Source of the DNA: Trogon surrucura
Taxonomy: Eukaryota > Chordata > Aves > Trogoniformes > Trogonidae
DNA length: 64,000 bases
Direction of reading: 5' to 3'
Assembly (NCBI GenBank): GCA_020746105.1
Contig: CM036636.1
Coordinates: 7,936,001 to 8,000,000, forward strand
Shown: positions 38,325-50,300 of the stretch, in pieces
How positions within the stretch are numbered: position 1 is the first letter of the stretch
How the letters are laid out: each line of letters starts with the position of its first letter
The notes under the pieces: generated by a model
Seen by the model: only the letters and a program-made list of their open reading frames with translations
Database searches by the model: none
Told to the model about the DNA's origin: nothing
Program-made: the position numbers and the translations under genes

Positions 38325-41300
38325 GTGAGTGGTTTGTATGTTTGCACGGCTGCTTTTAGGCTTGCCTCCCCACAGGTGAATGTGGCTGACGATTTGGAAG
38401 AGAGGGGGCTAGTTCATGGTACGATGCACGCCAGACCGCTCCTGCTGATCAGATGGAAAAGGTCCCTTTTACGATGCACGCTGGACTGCTCCTGCTGATC
38501 AGATGGAAAAGGTCCAAAAGGGTCTTGGGGCTTCTATCCTGGAGGGAGCCACAGATCAGGTTTACACTATGGGTTTGGCATAAAACCTTAAATCCAAGGA
38601 ATAAATACAGAAGCACATCAGCAAGGCTTAGTGGAACCAGCCTTGGTACCAGATACGGACCAGCTCATACACACACGCACGCAGGATGCGCCAGCATCTC
38701 GGTTCTCTTGCACGCTGCTGTCAGTCACATTAAAAATAAAGCACGGCTCCTGTTAACGACTTTGAGACAGCACAAAAGTTATCAGCCAGAAAGGCTGCTC
38801 CTGCCAGCACCAATAACCCCACTGCGAGTTGCACCCGATGCAATCGCAGGGATCAGCAGCACGCAGGAAAACACGACCTGACGCCGTCTGCCAGCGGCAC
38901 GGGGAGATCAGAAGCCACACGTGCAAATGTATTTGGGTGGGACGGTAGCCTGGCTGCAGCATATGGAGCGGGGGGTAACTGATTTCTAAGTTTGCTGTTT
39001 GATGCTGCTATTGCAAATCGCGGTCCTTCCTGACACAGCCGGCTCGTCCCAGTTTGGTTTGTCTTTCCAGCAACTACCCCCATGCTTTCCAGCCGCTCCT
39101 TATCCTCAGACCACCACGTCAGGCTTTATTGCGCTCGGCTGCAGAAAGCAATTCACATTTTTCCCCCTGTGAGGGCTTTCCAGTAAGTTAAATTTTACCT
39201 CTCTGCTTACTTCAAATTAACCATAAAATACATTCTTTCACAATCAGCCGCAATGTGATCTGCAGTGTAATGAAAGGATGAAAAGAAGGGCTTATTATCT
39301 GTACTGTTTTCCTGCTAATTACCAGCCATTCAGGATGCGTGGTGGCCCGAATGCTACAGTATTTCACAGCACCACGTTAAAAAGACATAAAGGATGATTT
39401 CTAATCTGCCTTCATGTGCTCACTGAAAGACAAACAGCGCTGAATTGAACACCGGGCAGCGTCTGGGCTTTCTCGTTCAGTCAGTGCTAAACTGCAAAGC
39501 ATTCTGCAAGGAGATTTCTGTAAATCTCTCCAGTCCTGGTTTTCTCTCTCCCAGCAGCCTATCTTCTGAATAAGTATGTCAGCTGTTAAAAAGATCCAAA
39601 TTTACTTAACCCCCCATGTACTACGAGATTAATTTGCACACCATATGAAAACAAATGTCATGCTAGCTTCATGTAGCTGATTTTACTCTCCCCCTCTAAG
39701 GACAATATGTTCTCGAAATATCACTCTATACTTCTGGCTGAGATGATGCCAGGACGCTTTATTCTTTTTCTTCTGTTTTCTCCCCCAAGATAAGAGAAGC
39801 GATGACACTTGTGTACGTATAGCGAGGTATTTCTTAGGTACCTTTTCTCAGTAAACAAATGATATCAATGGGAGATGCGAAAAATCAAGACAACAACACT
39901 GTTCAAATCCAAATTATTGCAGAATTTTATACTCCAGACCTCTAAGTCCCTAAGCACAGGAGTAACTTATTGCTTTCCTTCTTGGTGTGGCTTTGCCACC
40001 ATTGTCAAGAGCGACAATTTTTGGGGGAGATGCCTCAAAATTAAGGATTTTGAAGAGGGGGTAGCGATTTCTAGGGCTGACGCTACAGCCCAACAAGGAT
40101 CTGATCTTAAACTGAGAGCAGTTGGTTTGTGGCAAGGATCTCCCCCACCCCACCAAAAGTTCAAAAAATACACGCAAAGCACAGCATGGACCAATGCAAC
40201 ACCTTCGTGTATCCCTGCAGGCTTTCCCCCTGCCCCACCTCCTCTCCCTGAGTGGCATCTCAACTTGTGAAGGTTTGTCTGCAGGCTATTTATCGATGCT
40301 GGGTCATGCATTTCACAGATCTCCTGCACTGAGCACCCAGGGGCTGTGCCAGCGTGGATTGCCCTTGGGCTGCTGGAGGGGCGCATGGGGCAACCAAAAC
40401 ACAGGCCCCCTCCGCCTCTGGGGGGTGGAAGGTGGACCACCCGAAGGGTGAACAGAAGGAGGACCTCACCACCCGCGGTACCGCTGGAGGTCCCCGCCGT
40501 GGGCTCCCTGGGCTGAGCGGGGCCAGCCGAGCCGCCCGGTTTATCAGGGTGCTCTTCTTCCCGCAGGATGCCTGGAGCGATGCCGAGGGGCAGCTCCACA
40601 TGGACTCGCAGCAGGACTACCAGCTCCTCGGGGCTCGGAAAGCTTCTGAAGGGCTCTACCTCCTCTTCAGAAGAGCCTTCAGCACCTGTGACCCCAAGGA
40701 CTACCTTATAGAGGTACAGCATCGCTCTTACCCCACCACAGCACACCCCCCAGCCCTGGGGTAGAGCTCAAACCTCAACCTCCATGGTTATACCTGACCA
40801 GTGTTTTGTTATCGGGGGCAGCATCAGGCTTTTGTGCTGTCTAAGGCAGGGAGGAAGCACACTACAGATGTCAGTCCTGGGACATGAGTAATGTTTGCCA
40901 CCATCTATTTACAATTCCTTATAAACCTCTATAAAGTGTCGATTTTAGCTCGTTTGCATCATCTGCTCCTGTTAAGCATGTGTTAGGTCTATATAAATAC
41001 CCTCCTGCATCACTCCGGTTTGCAGTCTGGAGCCAACTGTTTGGAGTGTTACGAAGAGGTGTCAGTGTTATTCAATGGGAGGCAAAGAGGAGGGTTGTGG
41101 CGGGAGCCAGAGCAAAGGGATGGGGATGGTAAACAGAGCCACTGCAGAGTGCTTTGGTGAAGCCTTTCTGGCTCTGCATTCACTGCTCCCCTGTGAGACG
41201 GGATTTGGGGGAAACCTTCCCATTGGGGATGTCGAAGAGCTTCGGGGTCTCAGCCACGGGCCCCAGGTGTGGGCAGGAATTGGCACAAAACTCATTTCAG

Positions 41301-44300
41301 ACTAAAGCCTTTGGTGGGCAGGGTATTTTAAAGCCAGCGTGGGCACAGAGAGTCCTTGGGTTTTTGATGCTAGTTTGCAAAAGCTTGTCTTACGGTGAGA
41401 AACATCCACTGTCTGCCAAAACACAGAGAGCCTTGGAGGAAAAAAAAATCTGTGAACCAGGAAAAGACTCCCACGTCTTTGTTCTCTTTTTCCTTTCTTC
41501 CTTATCTCCTGTCCAGAGCTCACTGTGCTCAGCAGCACCTTCCTTGCTTGCAGTAGACTTTCAGCAGAGTTTCTCGTGATATAGAAGGTAGGAGAAAGGG
41601 AGGATTTCAGGGAGAAATCCTGTTTTTGCTGTTCCTCCCCAGGCTGCTGCCCATGGTCATTGCTGGGGCCAAGCCACAGCATGGGATGAGCCCTGAACTG
41701 ATGTGGTTGTCCCAGTCTGGAGCTCAGGAGGGACAAAGGGCTCTGAAAGAGGAGAGAAGAGATGCTACCCTTAAAGAACTGATAGCATCTAGGAAACATT
41801 TTTCAGACTTTTCCCAGCTGGTAAAGAACTCTCTGTGATCAGGTCAGCCAAAGAAATGCCCTAAAGTCTGCAGTCTCATGGTACAGCACAGCAAAGTGAG
41901 CTACTGGTGAAGGCACGGTGGTTTCCCATCTGGAGATGAGTCAAAAGGCCCATTCCTGAATTCATGCCACTAACACCGGTGCTAACAGTCCATGCAGCTC
42001 ACGTTCCTGCATGAAAATCTACCTGACACGCTTTGCTCTCGCTTCAGGATGGCACCGTGCACCTTATCTATGGGATCCTGGAGAAACCGGTCCGTTCCCT
42101 CCAAGCCATCAACATCTCTGCCATCCACAGGGGACTGCAGAGGGTGCAGCTGCTAAAGCCCAACATTACAGTCCCTGAACTGCCCAGCGACATGGAGACC
42201 ATGGAGATAACCGCCCCTGATATTGTCATACCCAGCGAGGTGACAACTTATTGGTGTTATATGGTAGAGCTTCCAGACAGCTTCTCCAAACATCACATTG
42301 TCATGGTAAGAGGCAGGAGAAGAAGATTGCTTTCCCTGGTGCAGATCAGCAATCATGTTCACAATCCATCCTTCGCAAACTCCACCTCTTCCTTGCCCTT
42401 TCACAGGGAGGCTTTCAGACCCATATGTCTTCCCCAGCACGGTACCAAAACGTCTCTCAGAGTCATCCCACAAGCCAGTAGCATCCTCGTGTCTCCTAGA
42501 GAAACTGAAATCAGAAGTTTCTCAGAAGGAGGTGGCAGGCTGGTGACTTAACACCCACCCAGCACATCGAGCAGGTGCCAGGACAGGCTCAGAGCAGCTC
42601 CCTCGCAGAGCCCACCCCCTGCGGAAGGCAGAGCTGTAGCCATCAAGAACAGACCCACGGCAGGATTATGGCCCAGAGTGAGCCACATAAATAAACCTGG
42701 GAAACAAAGGATCAGGCCAGAGCAAGCCAGGATATGAGCTGGCTTCTGAAAGATAAGACTTACTCAAAAAAAAAAAAAAAAAAAGAAAAATATTACAGAC
42801 ATAAATGCAACTTGTGTGCATTGCCCAGAGGTATCGCACGCGACTGGGTCCCCTCCCTCAAAGGAGAGGCAGGTACCTGTGGGCAGCTGAGTGCAGGGGA
42901 AAGGCAGGTGTAACACTGGCCCGACCACCCGCCAGGAGCTGTGGGGAGAGCATCAGGCGTGGAGGTGGCTCAGCAGACGACCTGGCACAGCCAGAGTCAA
43001 AGCTACGCCACGGGGAGAGGGAAAACCTGACACACGAGCCAAAGCGAGCGCTTAGTGATTTATATGGGAGAGAGACGATGTTGCAAAGGAAAACTCAGAA
43101 GGAGGATTTTCTCTCCAACAGATGGTGTGAAATGAATCATCTGTGTGTAAGTAAAAAGTGCGTAACTCCTGATACCTTCCCGCTGCTGCAGATCATTTCT
43201 ACAGCTGGCACTTTTAGCCAGAGCTGTTTCTCAGGTTTCTTTGAAGTTGCTCTTTCTACCCCAAACTCCCCTGCTTGTGCCCCGAGCAGCTGCTGGCTAG
43301 AAACAAAACCCTGTAACTGTCAGCAGAGCTACCGTGATGTGGCCAGGACCCTCTTTAGGAGAAAAAAATGTCCCCAGAATCATGTCAGCCCTGCAAAACT
43401 AGCAAATGACTCAGTCATCATAAAGCAGACCAAGATCTTTTCCTGATCAGGAGAAAGTATGAGCTGTTCCTCTACGGGTTCTAGTGGCCTCTGGATTGGT
43501 CCCAAAGCCAATCAAGAGCTCTTGGCCCTTGGTCCCTCATGCCCAGAGCAACCTTCCCTCCCCATCAGCAGCAAGAGCTGGCTCCCAGTCAGTAAAGGAG
43601 AGCAGACATACCTGCCTTTGGGCTCCTTGTGGAGCTTGCGCAGACAGCAGAAATGGTCTTAATGCATCCTTCTTCTTGGATGCTGCTTTGCAGTACGAGC
43701 CAGTGATCACAGCAGGCAACGAGGCTCTGGTCCACCACATGGAAGTCTTCCAGTGCGCTGCCGAGTTTGACAGCTTCCCCCAGTACAACGGGCCCTGCGA
43801 CTCCAAGATGAAGCCTGACCGGCTCAACTACTGCCGGCACGTGCTTGCAGCGTGGGCCATGGGAGCGCAGGTGGGTGCAAGATGGGACCTTCTGCACTGG
43901 GTGAAAACTTTGCTCCTTGGCCCTTTCCCGCTGCCTCCCAACCTTTCCCAATCTAGTCTTGGGATCGCCCCCTGCAGGCTGCCCCAACTCCATTCTCTGT
44001 TGGGATTTGGGTTCATCCTTGTCTGACCCCCTCAGCCTCTCCTTGAGTTTCCACCTCACCCCATCCTCATCTCCTCGGTGCCATAAATTGATGAGATGCC
44101 CCTACTCCTTGGCTGTGTCATTGCACATGCATGGTGGCATGCGAGAAGCCTTTGGAAGCAAGACCTGCTCACCAAACGCAACCAAGAGCACAAGTCATGT
44201 CCCTCAGCCCACGGTGAGGTCAGGATTATGTCCAGGCTTTTCAGTCTTGTCCCCAGGAAACCACCCCGCTGCTACCCTAACACCCTCCTTCTGCTTCCAG

Positions 44301-47300
44301 GCTTTCTACTACCCCGAAGAAGCAGGTCTTGCTTTCGGTGGTCCGGGCTCCTCCAAATATTTGCGCCTCGAGATCCATTACCACAATCCTTTGGTGTTCG
44401 GAGGTGAGCGGGTGTGTGGGGATGCCCAGTGCCTCCCTGGGGAGGTGGTGGCAGGAGAGCTGGGTACATGTCAAGGACTGCCACCCTGCTGGGGAGGTCT
44501 CTGTGTTCCATACAGAAGAATACTTGGCCAAAATCATCATTACGTTTGCAACTTTCTGGAGCCCTGTTGGTCCAGATCTGTTCAAGTGGGAGGAATATAT
44601 TAAATCCCCACCATGCTGCTGCCTTTCTGGTCTCAGCAAAGTCATCCTCACTGGAGGCTGGACACCCTTGTGCATACCCAGTGGTGGGGAGGGATGCTGG
44701 GGGAAGGGAGCCTGGTTGAGCCTGCAGCCCTGCAAGCAGAGAGCAGCCCCTACGCATTGTTCCTGCAGGGCCAGGAGCCAAAGCAACGCCAGTGTCTAGC
44801 TGGGCTGTCACAGGGTGTCCCCCCAGCTCCTGTTCGAGGCGGTGGTGGTGGGACTGAGCTCAGAGCCAAGAGCAACAGCGGTGCTGAAGTTACTGGAGCG
44901 ACAGCACCAGCCTGGCTGGGGATGGGGGAATTTAGATGTTGTTTTGGTGGTACTCCTGCTTTGAAAATATTGTCAGGAGACACATTAAAAAAAAAAAAAA
45001 GGATTCCAAACAACCCAGTTTCTTCATTAACATAAAACCAAGTAGCTTCTTGACTAACCAAGTATATTTTTAGGACACCAGAGCATATGTACTGCAGATC
45101 AATCACAGCACATACGGCAACTTGAGAAGAAACACATCTATAAATATGGAACGAAAGTCTTTCATAATTTATCTGTTCTTGCATGTTAACCAATAGTGTC
45201 TCCCCCATTATTCTTGTCCCTGGGTGGGCTCCAGCCCAGATACGGGGAGTTCAAAGCTGGCCTGAACCCTTCCCGAGCTACTGAACCGGCCCTTTCCCCG
45301 CTCACAAGGAGGGGTGGCAAATGGGAGCCAGAGCTTGGCTTTGCATCTCAGCAGAGCTTGCTTCTGCCCCATGGTCAGTGTCTGCCAGGGCACAGTGTGG
45401 GCACAGGGTCTTCTCCAGCTCCCACCACCTCCTGAGGGTAGGTTAAATGGAGCAATCTCAAATGCAAGAGAGACCAGAAGCTTTCAAAATGCAAGGAGTG
45501 CATTCTCCGCAGGTATGCCTCCTCCTGCCAAGCCCCCGGTAACAGCATGGCCTTAGCTGTATCAGTTAAAGATGCAATGAGCCATACTTTAGTGACAGAG
45601 TTCTCTAAAGCACCTCACGTTCTGCTTTGGGCTCTCCAAAGGTGCTCCTTACCTTGGTCTCTTGGGAGCAATTCAGCCTCAGGTTGGTGACCTCTCTAGT
45701 GGACCAGTCTGGGACCACTCAGTAAAGATTTGCATAAAAACTTCTAGGATTTAAAACCAGTAAGAACTGCACACATGAAGAAAGCTCTGAGCGAGAGGTC
45801 GGCACACCTTTCCCCACCGCACCACGGAGTCATTTTTCACTCCTGACCTTGTCCCAGCAGCCATCACTTGTCCCACGATGACATGCAGCCTTGTTCTCTC
45901 TCCCACCAGGTCGCCACGACTCCTCGGGGATCCGCCTCTACTACACGGCCACCCTGCGACGCTACGACGCCGGCATCATGGAGCTGGGCTTGGTCTACAC
46001 ACCAGTGATGGCCATTCCCCCGGGCGAGGATGATTTCATCCTCACGGGCTATTGCACTGACAAATGCACCCAGATGGTGAGTGCCCCTCCTCTCTGCCCT
46101 GGCTTCACTTTGGAGAAAAGAGGTTGCAAATTGGCTTTTCCCAAGTCCCAGGCACTGAGCTCCAGGTTCTCATTTCCCAGTTAAACTCCCTGAACCCCTA
46201 CCACGAGGTTGCGCTGGAAAGAAAAATCTGCCGCGTATAATGAACAGTGAGCAGCTGGTTGGGATGTGCTGAATCCCCCTTGACGCAGCTCTCCTGGGGA
46301 GCCATCTGCTCCAGCTCCCTCGAGTACCATTCCCATAAAACCTACTGCTGAGCTGGCTGTGCCCCAGCCGTGCTTTCCCCCGCGGAGAGGGGAAGATCGG
46401 CCGCTGCTTCCAAGGAGCTCGCCAAGAGCCGTCCCAAAGATGGTTTCAGAAATGCTCACCTTGCCCTCACGGAAACTTTAGTGGATGTTTTTGTAGGGCG
46501 TCCCTAAAAGGAATCATTTGTGCCACCACTAATGAAGAAAGCAGCCTCCAGCTCAGCTGCTCCTGCTGACTTCAGGGCACGGCACCGCATACGCTGCATT
46601 TGCTGGTGGACCAAACACCTGTCCCTCTGCAAGGAGCTCTCTTCTATGCTGCTCCAAGGGTGCATCCATCCCCCAAACCCCCATGCGGGAGCTAGCACAG
46701 GGACAGCCGGTGCCGAGCACGCAGCAAAGGGATGCACGGGAGGGGTGAGGAACGGGGTCAGGCACAGGGGCTTGAGCTGTCCTTCTCCCAGGCTCTGCCC
46801 GCTGCCGGCATCCGCATCTTCGCCTCCCAGCTCCACACTCACCTGGCAGGAAGAAAAGTGGTGACGGTGTTGTCCCGGGACGGGAGGGAGCGGCAGGTTG
46901 TGAACGCCGACAGTCACTACAGCCCTCACTTCCAGGTACAGGGGTCTGAGGGGTGGGGGGGGGTCCGGGCTGGATGTCACCCGTGGGACTGCCCCGGGCA
47001 CAGAGCCAGGCATTGCTCTGACACGGCCCCTTTCCTTCCCTCCCAGGAGATCCGCATGCTGAAGGAGATGGTTGCAGTTTTTCCAGTGAGTGGCTCCAAA
47101 CCCGTGGTGGCTTCCAAATGGCACAAGACTTACTCCTGTCCCCACAGCCCTAGGACCCCTGCCTCATCCCCTCCATGCCCCTACCCAGGTGCAGGCACCT
47201 GCTGCTCTCTGGGACCTCCCCGTGGTCCCCAGATCCTATCTGCCACCCACACATGGATGCTTTGGGGACACCGGGTCCCGTCTCATATTGCACAAAATCA

Positions 47301-50300
47301 GTGTGTGGGCAACTGAACTGTGCCGAGAGTTAAAATAAGCAGCTAATTTAGCTGGGCTTCCTCTAGCAGAGGGAGGCTCCTCGGGGGGCTCAGGCGAGCC
47401 ATGTATGCATTGGAGGTGCCCCCTCTCTCCTTGCTTGGAAGGAAAGGAAGAGATCTGGCAGCAGACATGGTAGGATTAGGTGGTAAAACCGAGGCTGAGC
47501 ATGTCCCAGCACTGTATGGGTGAGGAAGGACCCGGTTGCAAATTGGGGGTTATCTAAGGGAGCCATCATGCCCCAGGAGGGTGCTCAGAAGCCTCAATAT
47601 CCATTGAAACTGTACCCAGGGCTGTGCTCTGGGGTGCCCTCGTGGGACCTGGCAGGGAGGCAGTTGTGCCATCAAGTTGGGTACAGATTTGGCAACTCAG
47701 TGTGTTGCCTAAGCCCTTGTTTTTTAGGTGCTTCAGCCCCGCAGAAACTCTTAGAAAGTGAGAAAAGCAGGAAAACACCATCCCTGGGATACAGCCCCGG
47801 GGAATCTCTCCAGGGGATGCAAGTTTAGCAAGAGCTCCTGCAGCACCGCAGCCGTGCTGGCAGGGAAACAGGCTGGTACCACTACAGGGAGCAGAGATCT
47901 GCTACCTTACAAGCTCCCAAATTTGAGAATGAGAGAGAGGAAAACTGAACTCTCACACCTACACGTGTCTGTGTTCAAATCCCACACAAACAGGGCGACG
48001 AACTCATCACGACCTGCACATACAACACGGAGGACCGGAGCACAGCCACCGTGGTGAGTGCTGGGGGGGAGCAAGACCCCCCTCCCCACGCGGGGCTGGT
48101 GTGTGTTTGCATCCCAGGGTTGGGGGCACCCACAAAGTGGGCACCTGTAGGAACCCGGACTGAATCACAGCCAGAAAACAGAGGGAGGGAGGAAAGAAGC
48201 GAACCCACAAGCCTCTGCTGCCTGCAGTGGGGATGTTAAGGTGCTAATTGAGAAGTAGCGTGTGTCACTCTAATTCCCATCACAAACTGTTCCACCGGGG
48301 ATTAATTGTAATTAAAGAAAAGTGGCATTTTTTTTGACAGTGCATGTTATTTTCTTACATAGGCAGCAACAAAAGAGCCTGTCAAAGGTACCATCAACAG
48401 AGACAAGGCTAAATATAGCGGAGGGATTATAGGAAATCTGCATTTTAATGTAAACCACACGATCCAGCCTGAAAGTCTGTCCTTGTGTAAAGGGCAGATG
48501 GGCAGAGTGTGGTCCATCCCGTGCACCTGAAGGGTTATATGTGTGTATCTATACGTATGTATGTACAGATATATCTGTGCACATACAGGTGTGAGCTTTG
48601 TACCTTTGCAGCCCCCCCGCCCTCCTCACTGCCTGTTCAGCCCGTTTGTGTCTGTGTCACAGGGAGGGTTTGGCATCTTGGAGGAGATGTGCGTGAACTA
48701 CGTGCACTACTACCCCCAGACGCAGCTGGAGCTGTGCAAAAGCGCTGTGGATCCGGGCTACCTGCACCGATACTTCAACCTCGTGAACAGGTACCGAGTC
48801 CCCACACGAGATGAGAGGGGTGAGATGCTGACCTTGCTCGGGGTGTCCTCCTCACGGGTAGGCCAGCTGGCCCCAAATCTTCCCACCCAGGTGCTGAGTG
48901 TGCTAAGCTCTCCCTGCTCCCGGCTACTGACTTCAGAGCTGTTCCAGGATGAGCTTTAGGCAGGGAGGAATTAGCTGGAAGGAAAAGTGCTGCTGCGTTT
49001 CAGTGTGGCGTTTCTCCTGCCCCAGGTTTAACGACGAGGAGGTCTGCATGTGCCCCCAGGTCTCCGTCCCAGAGCAGTTCTTCTCCGTCCCCTGGAACAC
49101 ATTCAACAGAGATGTTCTGAAATCCCTCTACGGCTTCGCTCCAATCTCTGTGCATTGCAACAAATCCTCAGCCGTTCGGTTCCCGGTACGTATCGCTTCA
49201 CAGCAAAACTCCCAGCTGTAGGTAAGAAGTAGCTCGGCAGAGTTGAGGTGATCCCAATGAGATGGATCAAATCTCTGGTGCTCAGGACATGGGGCTGAGC
49301 ACCCACCAGGCTCGGGGCAGGGAGCTGGAGCTGCCTGGGGAACCCCAGCATCAGCAGGATGCTGAACCCTGCTGCTTAAAACAATATTGCATGAGCCCGT
49401 TGTGGATATTCTTGGCCAGATTCAATTAGGAGATGTATTTGCATAAAACAATTCTGAGGCAGTTCTTGCTCAGTGTTAAAGCAGGGCTAGCTCCTGAACC
49501 AAGGAGAAACGTGAGGTGATTTTTAGGGTTTTTGGCAAATCACACCAGGTCCCAGCAGAGCGAGCTCATTACGCACAGCATCTGTGCAGTCTCCAAACGC
49601 GACGAGCCAGCAAAATGTGAAGGATAAAGGGCCATGAGATCTTTAAAGAAGAAACAGAGTCAGCTGTGATGGTCATGACAATCGCGGTGATGAAGATTTA
49701 AAACCACTGATGGTCCCTATCATCATCAGTTCCTGACACCAGTTATCAGTGTAATAGACTTACACGATATGTTATCCACTGCAGCGCTGGAGAATGCCGA
49801 GGTGACTGCAGAGAAGATGATCAGCTTTCTCTTTTGGTAAATCCCTTTAGCAAAGTCTGCTCTGGAGGGGCACAAACCTTTCCAGTTCCCTGGAGCTGGA
49901 GACCCAGCACCTCTCAGCCGTGCAGAGCCCTGCTGCAGGGGCAGAAGTGGCGCAGAAGATTTGTGCAGCAGCAGAATTACGAATTAAGCCTCTTAATTAT
50001 GGCCCAGGCAACTCTTTTGACTTCAGAGAGGCCTGAGGAGAAGCTGAGAAGAGTATCGAGTGGAAGCGCCGGTACAAAGTGAGTCATGAACATCACAGCG
50101 AGGGCGAAGGAGCCGACCTGCCCCTCCTGCTCTGCTTGTTCTGCCTTATTTTAAGACATTTCATTTATTCCACACGAGTTTTGCCAAGAGAAAAGCACCA
50201 GTTTCTAATTAAGCTCATGTTTTTGCAGTTCAGTGATCCCAAACCTGACAAGATATCTGGAAGGACTGAGTGCTGTTAATTATAGAGCAAGATCTCAAGG

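Noticed and set aside
39967..40746. 259-codon minus-strand frame
   Set aside because: It overlaps DBH exon 2 on the opposite strand; the exon has correct splice sites and known DBH sequence, so this frame is a shadow.
42690..42784. Processed pseudogene suggested by AATAAA followed by A19
   Set aside because: No similarity to any gene is recognisable in the preceding sequence, and the spacing of about 75 bases is long. Kept only as a poly-A run.
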